From positions 1 through 35,044 of the forward strand of contig JALQTJ010000013.1 of the NCBI GenBank assembly GCA_023264015.1: DNA of 35,044 nt, written 5' to 3'. Below, one piece after another: positions 1 to 7,493 of the stretch. The translations under genes and the position numbers were made by a program. Source of the DNA: Flavobacteriaceae bacterium (GTDB taxonomy: Bacteria > Bacteroidota > Bacteroidia > Flavobacteriales > Flavobacteriaceae). Below the pieces are notes generated by a model that was not told the DNA's origin, searched no databases, and saw nothing but the letters and a program-made list of their open reading frames with translations. Numbering within the stretch: the first letter of the stretch is position 1; each line of letters begins with the position of its first letter.

Positions 1-97
1 AACATGTTGAAAATAGCTTCAAGAACACAGGCTACGCCTGTGCATTTGATAAAAAAACAAAAGCCCAAACAAGCAAGGCTTGATGGGCTTTAATTCT
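1..97. repeat. Direct repeat copy 1 (97 bp)
   Basis: This copy matches 154-250 base for base. It contains a perfect hairpin (CACAGGC, loop TAC, GCCTGTG) at 26-42 and a terminator-like palindrome near 60-92 (AAGCCCA ... TGGGCTT with inner CAAGC/GCTTG). The window starts at the first base of the repeat, so the true left edge and any further copies upstream cannot be seen. The first base after the repeat differs from copy 2: here it runs into a 56-bp spacer, while in copy 2 it continues toward the tRNA. Confidence 0.95.
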
Positions 98-113
98 CCT
101 TGCAAGAATTCGG

Positions 114-149
114 GTGGGAGATCATTGACCTATCGGCCAATGTTCCCAC
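114..149. other. Imperfect 36-nt stem-loop in repeat spacer
   Basis: Outer stem GTGGGA/TCCCAC and inner stem CATTG/CAATG plus CC/GG close on a TATC loop, with a one-base mismatch and a short asymmetric bulge. It fills most of the 56-bp spacer between the two repeat copies. I do not recognise it as a known RNA family. Confidence 0.6.
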
Positions 150-153
150 TGCG

Positions 154-250
154 AACATGTTGAAAATAGCTTCAAGAACACAGGCTACGCCTGTGCATTT
201 GATAAAAAAACAAAAGCCCAAACAAGCAAGGCTTGATGGGCTTTAATTCT
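154..250. repeat. Direct repeat copy 2 (97 bp)
   Basis: Identical to 1-97, with a period of 153 bp. Here the repeat continues into 251-285 and completes a nested inverted repeat: AGCTTCAAG (168-176) with CTTGAAGCT (277-285), TTGAT with ATCAA, and AAAGCCCA with TGGGCTTT around a central CAAGC-AAG-GCTTG. Side hairpins sit in both arms (179-195 and 261-275). Read on the minus strand, the GGGCTTTTG plus T-run makes a good terminator for the tRNA-Leu transcript. Confidence 0.93.
214..246 (-). terminator. Terminator-like palindrome downstream of tRNA-Leu
   Basis: AAAGCCCA and TGGGCTTT enclose a second stem, CAAGC-AAG-GCTTG. On the minus strand the stem is followed by a T-rich tract (TTGTTTTTTT), as expected for Rho-independent termination of the tRNA-Leu transcript. 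The plus-strand reading is followed only by TAATTCTTTT, so termination is more likely on the minus strand. Confidence 0.6.
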
Positions 251-294
251 TTTATCAAAACAGCCCTAAGGGCTGGCTTGAAGCTGCGTATTTG

Positions 295-376
295 TACCTT
301 GGGTGGGAATCGAACCCACACTTCCGAAGAAACTGGATTTTGAATCCAGCGCGTCTACCAATTCCGCCACCAAGGC
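295..376 (-). tRNA. tRNA-Leu, anticodon CAA
   Basis: The minus strand folds into a class II tRNA of about 82 nt. The acceptor stem GCCTTGG pairs with CCAAGGT (one G-T pair), followed by discriminator A. The anticodon stem CTGGA/TCCAG holds the loop TTCAAAA, which gives anticodon CAA and reads UUG. There is a variable arm, and the T-arm reads GTGGGTTCGATTCCCAC. CCA is not encoded. The gene points toward the repeats at 1-250 and is divergent from prs. Confidence 0.96.
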
Positions 377-386
377 AAGTGGACGG

Positions 387-394
387 CAAAATTA
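387..394 (-). promoter_or_regulatory. -7 element for tRNA-Leu
   Basis: TAATTTTG on the minus strand fits the Bacteroidota -7 consensus TAnnTTTG. It lies 10 nt before the tRNA 5' end. No clear -33 element was found. Confidence 0.6.
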
Positions 395-459
395 GTAAAT
401 ATTTTGTGTTTAACGGCTGGTTTTTTAAGTAGGTATGCTGGGTAGGTGAATTATTTATT

Positions 460-467
460 TAAATTTG
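460..467 (+). promoter_or_regulatory. -7 element for prs
   Basis: TAAATTTG fits TAnnTTTG and lies 27 nt before the prs ATG, in the divergent spacer with tRNA-Leu. The -33 element is not obvious. Confidence 0.6.
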
Positions 468-494
468 CACCTCTCTTAAAATGAGGCGATTCGC

Positions 495-1436
495 ATGTCT
501 AGCACTACACTCACCCCAAAGATTTTTGCCTGTACGCAGAGTACTGCTCTCGCTGAGCGCATAGCAAAGGCCTACGGTATGCCTTTAGGTAAGGTGAATT
601 TTTCGAGATATTCAGACGGTGAATTCCAGCCTAGCTTTGAAGAATCGGTTCGAGGCACACGCGTTTTCATTATCGGATCTACCAATCCGAGCTCAGAAAA
701 TTTGATGGAAATGTTGTTGATGCTTGATGCCGCAAAACGCGCTTCGGCAAGGCATATTACAGCGGTCATGCCTTACTTCGGATGGGCACGACAAGACCGT
801 AAAGACAAGCCAAGAGTTCCGATTGCAGCTAAACTCGTTGCTAAGATGCTCGAAACCGCTGGGGCAACGCGCATCATCACCATGGATCTTCACGCAGACC
901 AGATCCAGGGCTTCTTTGAGAAACCTGTTGACCATCTTTTTGCCTCTACCATTTTTCTGCCTTATATCAAGAATCTAAACTTGCCTAATTTGTGTATGGC
1001 CTCACCTGATATGGGTGGTTCTAAGCGTGCGTACATGTATTCGAAAGGTTTAGAATCTGATGTAGTTATTTGTTACAAACAAAGAGAGAAAGCCAATGTA
1101 GTTACCCATATGGAGCTCATTGGTGAAGTGGAAGGTAAGAACGTAGTGCTCGTAGATGACATGGTGGATACCGCCGGTACGCTGACTCGTGCAGCCGATC
1201 TCATGATCGAGAGAGGAGCTTTGAGTGTTAGAGCCATTACCACTCACGGTATCTTATCTGGCGATGCTTACAAGAAAATAGAACAATCGAAATTGAGTGA
1301 GTTGATCATTACAGATTCGATTGACAAGAAACATGAATCAGAAAAGATTAAGGTGCTCGGTTGCGCAGAGTTATTTGCCGATGTCATGCATCGCGTGCAC
1401 AACAACACCTCAATCTCATCAAAGTTTATACTTTAA
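495..1436 (+). CDS. prs: Ribose-phosphate pyrophosphokinase
   Basis: Makes PRPP from ribose 5-phosphate and ATP in the cytoplasm, feeding purine, pyrimidine, histidine, tryptophan and NAD synthesis. At 313 aa it has the usual length. The catalytic flexible loop segment RQDRKDKPRVPI lies near residues 99-110, and the motif DLHADQIQGFF follows. The PRPP-binding loop VVLVDDMVDTAGTL spans about residues 217-230. The ATG start sits 27 nt after a -7 element. rplY follows after 9 nt, so the two are probably co-transcribed, an arrangement seen in many bacteria. Identification is certain at family level. Confidence 0.97.
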   Translation: MSSTTLTPKIFACTQSTALAERIAKAYGMPLGKVNFSRYSDGEFQPSFEESVRGTRVFIIGSTNPSSENLMEMLLMLDAAKRASARHITAVMPYFGWARQDRKDKPRVPIAAKLVAKMLETAGATRIITMDLHADQIQGFFEKPVDHLFASTIFLPYIKNLNLPNLCMASPDMGGSKRAYMYSKGLESDVVICYKQREKANVVTHMELIGEVEGKNVVLVDDMVDTAGTLTRAADLMIERGALSVRAITTHGILSGDAYKKIEQSKLSELIITDSIDKKHESEKIKVLGCAELFADVMHRVHNNTSISSKFIL

Positions 1437-1445
1437 TTTTTATAC

Positions 1446-2081
1446 ATGCAATCAATTACAATCAAAGGATCTAAAAGAGAAAGCGTGGGCAAGAAGGCTA
1501 GTAAGGCCCTACGTAATGCTGAAATGGTCCCTTGCGTGCTTTACGGGGGGGATTCGCCAATTCATTTTACGGCAGAAGAAAAAAGCTTCAAATCCCTAGT
1601 GTACACTGCTAATGCACACACTGCGGTAATTGAGCTTAACGACGGAGGAAGTTTTGAAGCAGTACTTCAAGACATCCAATTTCATCCGGTTACTGACAAA
1701 ATTCTTCACATTGATTTCTATCAATTATTTGAAGACAAACCTGTAACCATGAACATTCCTGTTAAATTAAACGGAAATGCTCCTGGGGTGATGAATGGAG
1801 GTCGCTTGATGTTCAGAAACAGAAAGCTTACTGTAAAGGCTCTTCCGGCCAACCTTCCAGATGTTATCAATGTTGACATTTCGAAGCTTCGTATCGGAGG
1901 CACTATTTCAGTTGGGGATGTGCTTTCAGAAGAATACACTTTTATGCATCCTGATAACACTTCTATCGTTCAGGTTAAAACTTCTAGAAACGCGGTTGCG
2001 GAGGAAGAAGAAGAAACTGAAGAAGGTGCTGAAGGTGCTGCTGAAGGTGCTGCTGAAGAAAGTTCTGAAGCGGCTGAATAA
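1446..2081 (+). CDS. rplY: 50S ribosomal protein L25 (Ctc type)
   Basis: Binds 5S rRNA in the large ribosomal subunit. At 211 aa it is the long, two-domain Ctc form: an N-terminal L25 domain (about residues 1-90) with [16 protein letters not shown], then a C-terminal beta domain (about 95-180). The last roughly 30 residues are a low-complexity acidic Glu/Gly/Ala tail encoded by repeated GAAGGTGCT-like units, common in Bacteroidota L25 proteins. It follows prs by 9 nt and is closed by a strong terminator at 2115-2149. Confidence 0.95.
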   Translation: MQSITIKGSKRESVGKKASKALRNAEMVPCVLYGGDSPIHFTAEEKSFKSLVYTANAHTAVIELNDGGSFEAVLQDIQFHPVTDKILHIDFYQLFEDKPVTMNIPVKLNGNAPGVMNGGRLMFRNRKLTVKALPANLPDVINVDISKLRIGGTISVGDVLSEEYTFMHPDNTSIVQVKTSRNAVAEEEEETEEGAEGAAEGAAEESSEAAE

Positions 2082-2114
2082 ACAACAGTCAGACTTCATA
2101 TTTGAATAACGCAG

Positions 2115-2149
2115 GACTAGCCCCCTTTTACAGGGGGCTAGTCTTTTTT
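2115..2149 (+). terminator. Rho-independent terminator of prs-rplY
   Basis: An 11-bp perfect stem, GACTAGCCCCC (2115-2125) with GGGGGCTAGTC (2133-2143), is followed by TTTTTT. It ends the prs-rplY unit just before the pth promoter element. Confidence 0.93.
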
Positions 2150-2150
2150 C

Positions 2151-2158
2151 TAAATTTG
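2151..2158 (+). promoter_or_regulatory. -7 element for pth-ribF
   Basis: TAAATTTG fits TAnnTTTG. It lies directly after the rplY terminator and 29 nt before the pth ATG. Confidence 0.6.
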
Positions 2159-2187
2159 CTTTGCTTCTAGCGATTGCAATCTAGCTC

Positions 2188-2754
2188 ATGAAAAAGTTCC
2201 TCATTGTCGGTTTAGGAAACATCGGTCCAGAATACGAAGAGACGCGCCACAATATCGGCTTCAAGATCGTTGACACCCTAAATACAGATCTAGCGGGAAG
2301 CTATGAAGAGGTGAAACACGGGAGTCTTTCACAGGTGCGTTATAAAGGACGTGAACTCTTCTTGCTCAAGCCGAATACCTATATGAACCTCAGTGGAAAG
2401 GCCGTGAGCTATTGGATGCAACAAGAGAAAATAGGGCTCGACGGATTGCTCATCGTAACTGATGATTTGAATCTCCCGTTCGGAACCCTCCGAATCAAGG
2501 CGAAAGGAAGTGATGGAGGGCATAACGGCTTAAAGGACATTCAAGCACGCTTAGGCACCATCAACTATCCGCGTTTTAGATTCGGCATTGGGGCAGACTT
2601 TTCTAAAGGGCAACAGGTCGATTATGTTCTCGGAAGTTGGGATTCAACAGAAAAAGAGCAGCTAGGTGAACGACTCACTAAAGCGAGCGAAGCTATTAAA
2701 ACCTTCGTCTTTAATGGCTTAGAGGCAACCATGAACACATTTAATAATACGTAG
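2188..2754 (+). CDS. pth: Peptidyl-tRNA hydrolase
   Basis: Releases tRNA from peptidyl-tRNAs that drop off ribosomes. The 188 aa match the bacterial Pth family in length. Visible motifs are GLGNIGPEYEETRHNIGF near the N-terminus (with the catalytic His), NTYMNLSG, and GSDGGHNGLKDI in the conserved C-terminal half. It has its own -7 element and is followed by ribF about 17 nt later, so it probably shares that transcript. The L25-Pth neighbourhood is common in bacteria. Confidence 0.96.
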   Translation: MKKFLIVGLGNIGPEYEETRHNIGFKIVDTLNTDLAGSYEEVKHGSLSQVRYKGRELFLLKPNTYMNLSGKAVSYWMQQEKIGLDGLLIVTDDLNLPFGTLRIKAKGSDGGHNGLKDIQARLGTINYPRFRFGIGADFSKGQQVDYVLGSWDSTEKEQLGERLTKASEAIKTFVFNGLEATMNTFNNT

Positions 2755-2771
2755 TTGACGTCTTGCAATTG

Positions 2772-3710
2772 ATGGAGAGATTCGACCATATCAATGACTT
2801 CACGAGCACTAAAGGAACCGTTCTGACGATCGGAACCTTCGACGGTGTACATATTGGCCATCAAAAAATCATTGAACAGGTGGTTCAAGTGGCCGGTAAA
2901 GAACACTTAAATCCCTGTCTTCTCACCTTCTCACCACATCCAAGAGAAGTGTTGCAAAAAGATACGCATATCAAGATGCTTTCTACCCTAGAAGAGAAGG
3001 CTGATCGATTGCAATCCTTGGGGCTACAAAGCATGGTCGTACACCCTTTTTCTAAAGAATTCTCAAGGCTTACTGCACGCGAATATGTAGAGGACGTCTT
3101 AGTGTCAAAATTAAAGGTCAAACACCTGATTGTAGGATACGATCACCGTTTCGGTCGCAACCGAGAGGCAGACATAGTAGACCTTCATTATTTCGCTAAG
3201 CGCTTTGATTTTAAAGTAACCGAAATCGAAGCACAAGACATCGATGATGTAGCGGTGAGCTCCACTAAAATTCGAACAGCACTCTCTGAGGGCGTGGTTC
3301 ACAAAGCCAATCAGTACCTCGGTTACCACTACGGTATAAGCGGTACTGTTTCAAAAGGTAAGGGTTTGGGCAAAACACTTGGTTTTCCGACTGCCAATCT
3401 TGAGCAGATCGATCCGAAGAAACTACTGCCCGCAAATGGCGTTTACATCATAAGCGTCAACCTAGACGGAATATCGGTAAAAGGAATGATGAATATCGGT
3501 ATCAATCCAACGGTTAATCAAGGTGGATTACATGCTGAGGTACATCTTCTTGATTTCGATTCAGACCTTTACAACAGGCGCATAAGCGTTTCTTTTCACA
3601 AGCGTCTTCGAAGCGAAAAACGCTTTGAATCTCTAAAAGCACTTAGTGCCCAACTCCATGAGGATAAATCAATGACGCTTAAGTACTTCAAAGAAGGGCT
3701 TCTTTCTTAG
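2772..3710 (+). CDS. ribF: Bifunctional riboflavin kinase / FAD synthetase
   Basis: Phosphorylates riboflavin to FMN and adenylates FMN to FAD. The N-terminal FAD-synthetase (nucleotidyltransferase) domain carries TIGTFDGVHIGHQKII, a HxGH-type motif, and the C-terminal riboflavin-kinase domain carries GKGLGKTLGFPTANLE and GVYIISV. I prefer ATG 2772 (312 aa) over TTG 2763, because the protein then begins MERFDHINDF like other RibF proteins. It lies 17 nt after pth. Confidence 0.94.
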   Translation: MERFDHINDFTSTKGTVLTIGTFDGVHIGHQKIIEQVVQVAGKEHLNPCLLTFSPHPREVLQKDTHIKMLSTLEEKADRLQSLGLQSMVVHPFSKEFSRLTAREYVEDVLVSKLKVKHLIVGYDHRFGRNREADIVDLHYFAKRFDFKVTEIEAQDIDDVAVSSTKIRTALSEGVVHKANQYLGYHYGISGTVSKGKGLGKTLGFPTANLEQIDPKKLLPANGVYIISVNLDGISVKGMMNIGINPTVNQGGLHAEVHLLDFDSDLYNRRISVSFHKRLRSEKRFESLKALSAQLHEDKSMTLKYFKEGLLS

Positions 3711-3717
3711 GTTTTTC

Positions 3718-3725
3718 TACTTTTG
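3718..3725 (+). promoter_or_regulatory. -7 element for the serS operon
   Basis: TACTTTTG fits TAnnTTTG and lies 16 nt before the serS ATG. It would start the five-gene run serS to the hydroxyacid dehydrogenase, with a very short leader. Confidence 0.58.
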
Positions 3726-3741
3726 CTGCAAATTCTAATTC

Positions 3742-5013
3742 ATGCTTGAACTTCACACCCTACGCGAGTCTAAAGAAACAGTGGTGGCCGCTCTTAAAAA
3801 AAGAGGACTTGATGCTGCTGAATCCATCGATGCATTACTTGCATTAGACGAATCGCGCCGATCACTTCAAGCAGAGCTAGATACTGTTTTAGCCGAAGCT
3901 AATCACTTGGCGAAAGAGATAGGTATGCTCTTTAAGGCCGGTAAAGGTGCTGAAGCAGAAGCACTAAAAACCAAAACAGCCGACCTCAAAGAGCGCTCTA
4001 AAGTGCTTCAAGAAGCGCTGAACGAAAAGGCCGAGGCGTTAACCGATGCCTTGTACCACCTTCCGAATACCCCACACGAATCAGTTCCTTCGGGAAAAAA
4101 CGAAACGGATAACAAAGAAGTTTTCAGCGCAGCTGAACTCCCTGAATTGGATCAAGAGGCGCTTCCGCATTGGGAATTAGCTAAAAAATACGACCTGATT
4201 GATTTTGAATTAGGGGTGAAAATTGCAGGTGCCGGATTTCCGGTGTATAAAGGAAAAGGCGCACGCTTACAACGAGCGCTCATAAGCTTTTTCTTAGACA
4301 AGAATATAGAAGCCGGATATCAAGAAATACAACCTCCTCATGTGGTAAATGCCGCTTCGGGCTACGGCACGGGTCAATTACCAGATAAAGAAGGTCAGAT
4401 GTACCACATCACCAACGACGACCTATACCTTATCCCGACTGCTGAGGTCCCTGTAACGAATATTTTGAGAGATGTCATGCTCAACGAATCTGAGCTTCCG
4501 ATTGCAATGACTGCCTATACCCCATGTTTCCGCCGCGAAGCCGGTAGCTACGGCTCTGACGTGCGCGGATTGAATCGCTTGCATCAGTTCGACAAGGTAG
4601 AGATTGTGCGCGTTGAGAAACCTGAAAATTCATACCAAGCCCTAGAGGGTATGGTTGAACATGTCAAAACCCTACTTGAAGCCCTTGAGCTGCCCTACCG
4701 CATCTTACAATTATGTGGTGGAGACCTTGGCTTTACCTCTGCGCTAACCTATGACTTTGAGGTCTACTCGGCCGCCCAAAAAAGATGGTTAGAAATCAGC
4801 TCGGTTTCAAACTTCGAGACCTTTCAAGCGAATCGCTTGAAGCTTAGAATCAAAGACCATCAAGGAAAGAAAACCCTAGCACACACCCTAAATGGAAGTG
4901 CACTTGCACTGCCAAGGGTTCTAGCGGCTTTACTTGAAAACCATCAAACCTCTGATGGGATATACATACCAAAGGCACTAGTGCCTTACACCCATTTTGA
5001 GCGGATTGATTAA
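3742..5013 (+). CDS. serS: Seryl-tRNA synthetase
   Basis: Class II aminoacyl-tRNA synthetase that charges tRNA-Ser (and tRNA-Sec where present). At 423 aa the length is standard. Residues about 25-105 form the charged, heptad-rich coiled-coil arm that grips the tRNA long variable arm. Motif 2 is seen in CFRREAGSYGSDVRGLNRLH and motif 3 in TLNGSALALPRVLAALLEN near the C-terminus. DUF4286 follows after 2 nt, starting an operon with overlapping genes. Confidence 0.97.
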   Translation: MLELHTLRESKETVVAALKKRGLDAAESIDALLALDESRRSLQAELDTVLAEANHLAKEIGMLFKAGKGAEAEALKTKTADLKERSKVLQEALNEKAEALTDALYHLPNTPHESVPSGKNETDNKEVFSAAELPELDQEALPHWELAKKYDLIDFELGVKIAGAGFPVYKGKGARLQRALISFFLDKNIEAGYQEIQPPHVVNAASGYGTGQLPDKEGQMYHITNDDLYLIPTAEVPVTNILRDVMLNESELPIAMTAYTPCFRREAGSYGSDVRGLNRLHQFDKVEIVRVEKPENSYQALEGMVEHVKTLLEALELPYRILQLCGGDLGFTSALTYDFEVYSAAQKRWLEISSVSNFETFQANRLKLRIKDHQGKKTLAHTLNGSALALPRVLAALLENHQTSDGIYIPKALVPYTHFERID

Positions 5014-5015
5014 GG

Positions 5016-5345
5016 ATGGTTATTTACAACGTCACCACGCATATAGACAAACACATTGAAGAAGAATGGGTGGCGCACATGCGTGAGACCCATATTCCAA
5101 TGATGCTCTCGACCGGTAAGTTTAGAGAAGCTACATTCACTCGAATTCTATCTGAACAAGAAGAAGACGGTCTGAACTTTTCAGTGCAATACCTCTGCCC
5201 TAACAAAGCCACTTTAGATCATTTTTTGGCCGAAGAACATCCGCGTTTCGAGCGTCAACTTCACGACCTATTCGGCACCAAAGCCTTGACCTTTTCTACA
5301 GAACTTGAGCTTATTGGAAGAGCCCAATTAAATGTCCCCTCGTGA
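5016..5345 (+). CDS. DUF4286 family protein
   Basis: A 109-aa protein beginning MVIYNVTTHID and containing HIPMMLSTGKF, typical of the DUF4286 family found mainly in Bacteroidota. It is probably a ferredoxin-like, dimeric alpha/beta fold of unknown function (fold is inference). There is no signal peptide or membrane segment. It starts 2 nt after serS and its stop overlaps the GTG start of rsmA by 4 nt, so it should be translated with both. Its constant association with rsmA in this phylum hints at a translation-related role, but nothing in the sequence shows one. Confidence 0.88.
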   Translation: MVIYNVTTHIDKHIEEEWVAHMRETHIPMMLSTGKFREATFTRILSEQEEDGLNFSVQYLCPNKATLDHFLAEEHPRFERQLHDLFGTKALTFSTELELIGRAQLNVPS

Positions 5346-6154
5346 GCGGAAGGCACCATAATTCTGACGGCGTTCGTCCAAAAAAACAGCTCGGTCAACA
5401 TTTCTTAACTAGTGATGTCATCGCTGAGCGCATTGCCAACACCCTGAGTCTTGAAGGTTATAAACATGTCATTGAAATCGGACCAGGAACAGGGGTATTA
5501 ACAAAATTCCTTGTCCAAAAACCCATTGAACTTGAAGCTATAGATCTAGATGAAGAATCTATTGCCTATTTAAATTCCACATTCAAAAACACGTATGAGC
5601 CGGCCAATTTGAATGTCCGATATGCGGATATCCTAAAATTGGACTTAGATACTGTATTTCCAGGTCATCCCATCGCTATTACGGGTAACTATCCCTATAA
5701 CATCTCTTCACAGATCGTTTTTAAAATGCTCGAACATAGAAACCGTGTGGCAGAATTTACGGGTATGTTTCAAAAAGAGGTCGCGAAAAGAATCTGCGAA
5801 AAACCAGGCTCAAAAACCTACGGTATATTGAGTGTTCTCGTTCAAGCCTATTACGAGGCCCACTATGACTTTACCGTTCATCCTGAAGTCTTTAATCCGC
5901 CGCCAAAAGTACAATCAGGAGTGATCGTTCTTAAGCGTAAAAGTACTATCGAATTGTCCTGCAGCTATAACACCTTAAAACTGGTGGTGAAAACGGCCTT
6001 TAATCAAAGGCGCAAGACGCTGAGAAATAGTCTAAAAGGTTTAAACATTCCATTAAGTCTTACAGAAGATGCTATCTTTGATCTGCGACCCGAACAGCTT
6101 GCTGTGGACGCGTTTGTAGAACTAAGCACACGCATTGAACATGGAGCCCTTTAA
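5342..6154 (+). CDS. rsmA: 16S rRNA dimethyladenosine transferase
   Basis: KsgA/RsmA methylates the two adjacent adenosines in helix 45 of 16S rRNA late in small-subunit assembly. The 270 aa include KKQLGQHFLTSDVIAERIA, the SAM-binding VIEIGPGTGVLTKFL, and the catalytic NYPYNISSQIVFKML (the NxPY-type motif). The C-terminal NQRRKTLRNSLKGL is also typical. The start is GTG 5342, overlapping the previous stop by 4 nt. Its 3' end overlaps mgtE by 14 nt. Confidence 0.96.
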   Translation: MSGRHHNSDGVRPKKQLGQHFLTSDVIAERIANTLSLEGYKHVIEIGPGTGVLTKFLVQKPIELEAIDLDEESIAYLNSTFKNTYEPANLNVRYADILKLDLDTVFPGHPIAITGNYPYNISSQIVFKMLEHRNRVAEFTGMFQKEVAKRICEKPGSKTYGILSVLVQAYYEAHYDFTVHPEVFNPPPKVQSGVIVLKRKSTIELSCSYNTLKLVVKTAFNQRRKTLRNSLKGLNIPLSLTEDAIFDLRPEQLAVDAFVELSTRIEHGAL

Positions 6155-7493
6155 ACTCACCCAAGAAACTTTAGACGAGATCAGATCGTTGATTGGGGCA
6201 CAAAATACAGGGGCGCTCCAAGAATTCTTCAACGACTTTCACTACGCCGATATTGCAGAGATTGCGAATGAGCTTCAACTCGAAGAAGCCCTATTCTTAA
6301 TCCGTACACTCGATTCTGAACGCACGGGTGATGTTTTGACAGAGTTAGACGAAGACCTACGCGAAGAAATACTTAGCGAATTAAGTGCGGTTGAAATCGC
6401 CTCAGAGCTTGCAGAATTAGATACCGATGACGCTGCTGATATCATTACCGAGCTCCCGTCAGAATTAGCACAAGAGGTAATCTCTGAAATCGAAGATCGC
6501 GAACACGCTGCTGAGATCATCGAACTCTTACGCTACGATGAAAACTCCGCGGGTGGGTTGATGGCTAAAGAGCTTATCAAGGTAAATGAGAACTGGACGG
6601 TGACCACCTGTGTTCGAGAGATGAGAGCCCAGGCTGAATATGTGACTCGTGTACATTCGATTTATGTGGTTGACAATGAAAACATCCTAAAAGGAAGACT
6701 CTCTTTAAAGGACCTGCTCATCAGCCCAAACAACGCTCACATTAAGGATGTTTATATTCCTAAAGTAGACTACGTCAGTGTCAATGAAGATCCTGAAGAG
6801 GTAGCAAAGATCATGGCCAAATACGATCTTGAGGCCATTCCTGTAGTTGATGAAATGAAGCGTTTAGTGGGCCGTATCACCATTGATGATATTGTCGATG
6901 TAATTAAAGAAGAGGCCGACAAAGACTATCAACAGATGGCGGGTATTGCGCAAGATGTCTATGCCGATGACAGTATCTTAGACCTTACTCGAGCCCGCTT
7001 ACCATGGCTTATTGTGGGTCTAGTTGGAGGACTGGGAGCCGCCTTTATTATGGGAACCTTCGAGTCAATCATCAGTGAACATGCTATCTTATTTTTCTTT
7101 ACTCCACTAATCGCAGCAATGGCCGGAAATGTAGGGGTGCAATCTAGTGCCATCATTGTGCAGGGTATTGCTAACGACGACATCAAGGGAAGTATTGGAG
7201 CTAGACTTTCTAAAGAGTTATTTCTCTCGCTCCTCAACGGACTGATTTTGGCTGTTCTATTATTCCTCAGTACTTGGGTATGGAAGGGTGAGTTGCTCAC
7301 GGCATCTGCCGTTTCTCTATCCTTAATCGCAGTAATCATCATTGCCGGCCTTATAGGCACCTTCATTCCGCTCTTTTTAAACAAACGCGGAATTGATCCT
7401 GCAGTAGCTACCGGACCTTTTATCACCACGAGCAATGACATCTTCGGAATCCTGATCTATTTCTGGATTGCAAAATTGATCTTAGGACTATGA
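6141..7493 (+). CDS. mgtE: MgtE family magnesium transporter
   Basis: Inner-membrane Mg2+ channel gated by cytosolic Mg2+. The 450 aa show the expected order: an acidic helical N domain (about 1-130), two CBS domains (about 135-255), a plug helix, and a five-helix pore domain (about 285-450) with the signature MAGNVGVQSSAIIVQG and, near the end, GPFITTSNDIFGILIYFWIA. I chose ATG 6141 over TTG 6135. It overlaps rsmA by 14 nt, and the next gene overlaps its stop by 4 nt. Confidence 0.95.
   Translation: MEPFKLTQETLDEIRSLIGAQNTGALQEFFNDFHYADIAEIANELQLEEALFLIRTLDSERTGDVLTELDEDLREEILSELSAVEIASELAELDTDDAADIITELPSELAQEVISEIEDREHAAEIIELLRYDENSAGGLMAKELIKVNENWTVTTCVREMRAQAEYVTRVHSIYVVDNENILKGRLSLKDLLISPNNAHIKDVYIPKVDYVSVNEDPEEVAKIMAKYDLEAIPVVDEMKRLVGRITIDDIVDVIKEEADKDYQQMAGIAQDVYADDSILDLTRARLPWLIVGLVGGLGAAFIMGTFESIISEHAILFFFTPLIAAMAGNVGVQSSAIIVQGIANDDIKGSIGARLSKELFLSLLNGLILAVLLFLSTWVWKGELLTASAVSLSLIAVIIIAGLIGTFIPLFLNKRGIDPAVATGPFITTSNDIFGILIYFWIAKLILGL

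Noticed and set aside
98-153. Spacer resembling a degenerate tRNA T-arm (GGGTGGGA then ATC)
   Set aside because: Only about a dozen bases match the tRNA-Leu 3' part, and no acceptor or anticodon arm can be drawn.
1-250. Two identical repeats with a spacer, like a minimal CRISPR
   Set aside because: Repeats are 97 bp with one 56-bp spacer that itself is a hairpin; no cas genes are present and the unit contains terminator stems.
2622-2906. 94-aa minus-strand frame across the pth-ribF junction
   Set aside because: It is antisense to two well-supported genes and has no family features.
6959-7441. 160-aa open frame antisense to mgtE
   Set aside because: It lies wholly inside the conserved MgtE pore domain and has no recognisable domain or promoter.
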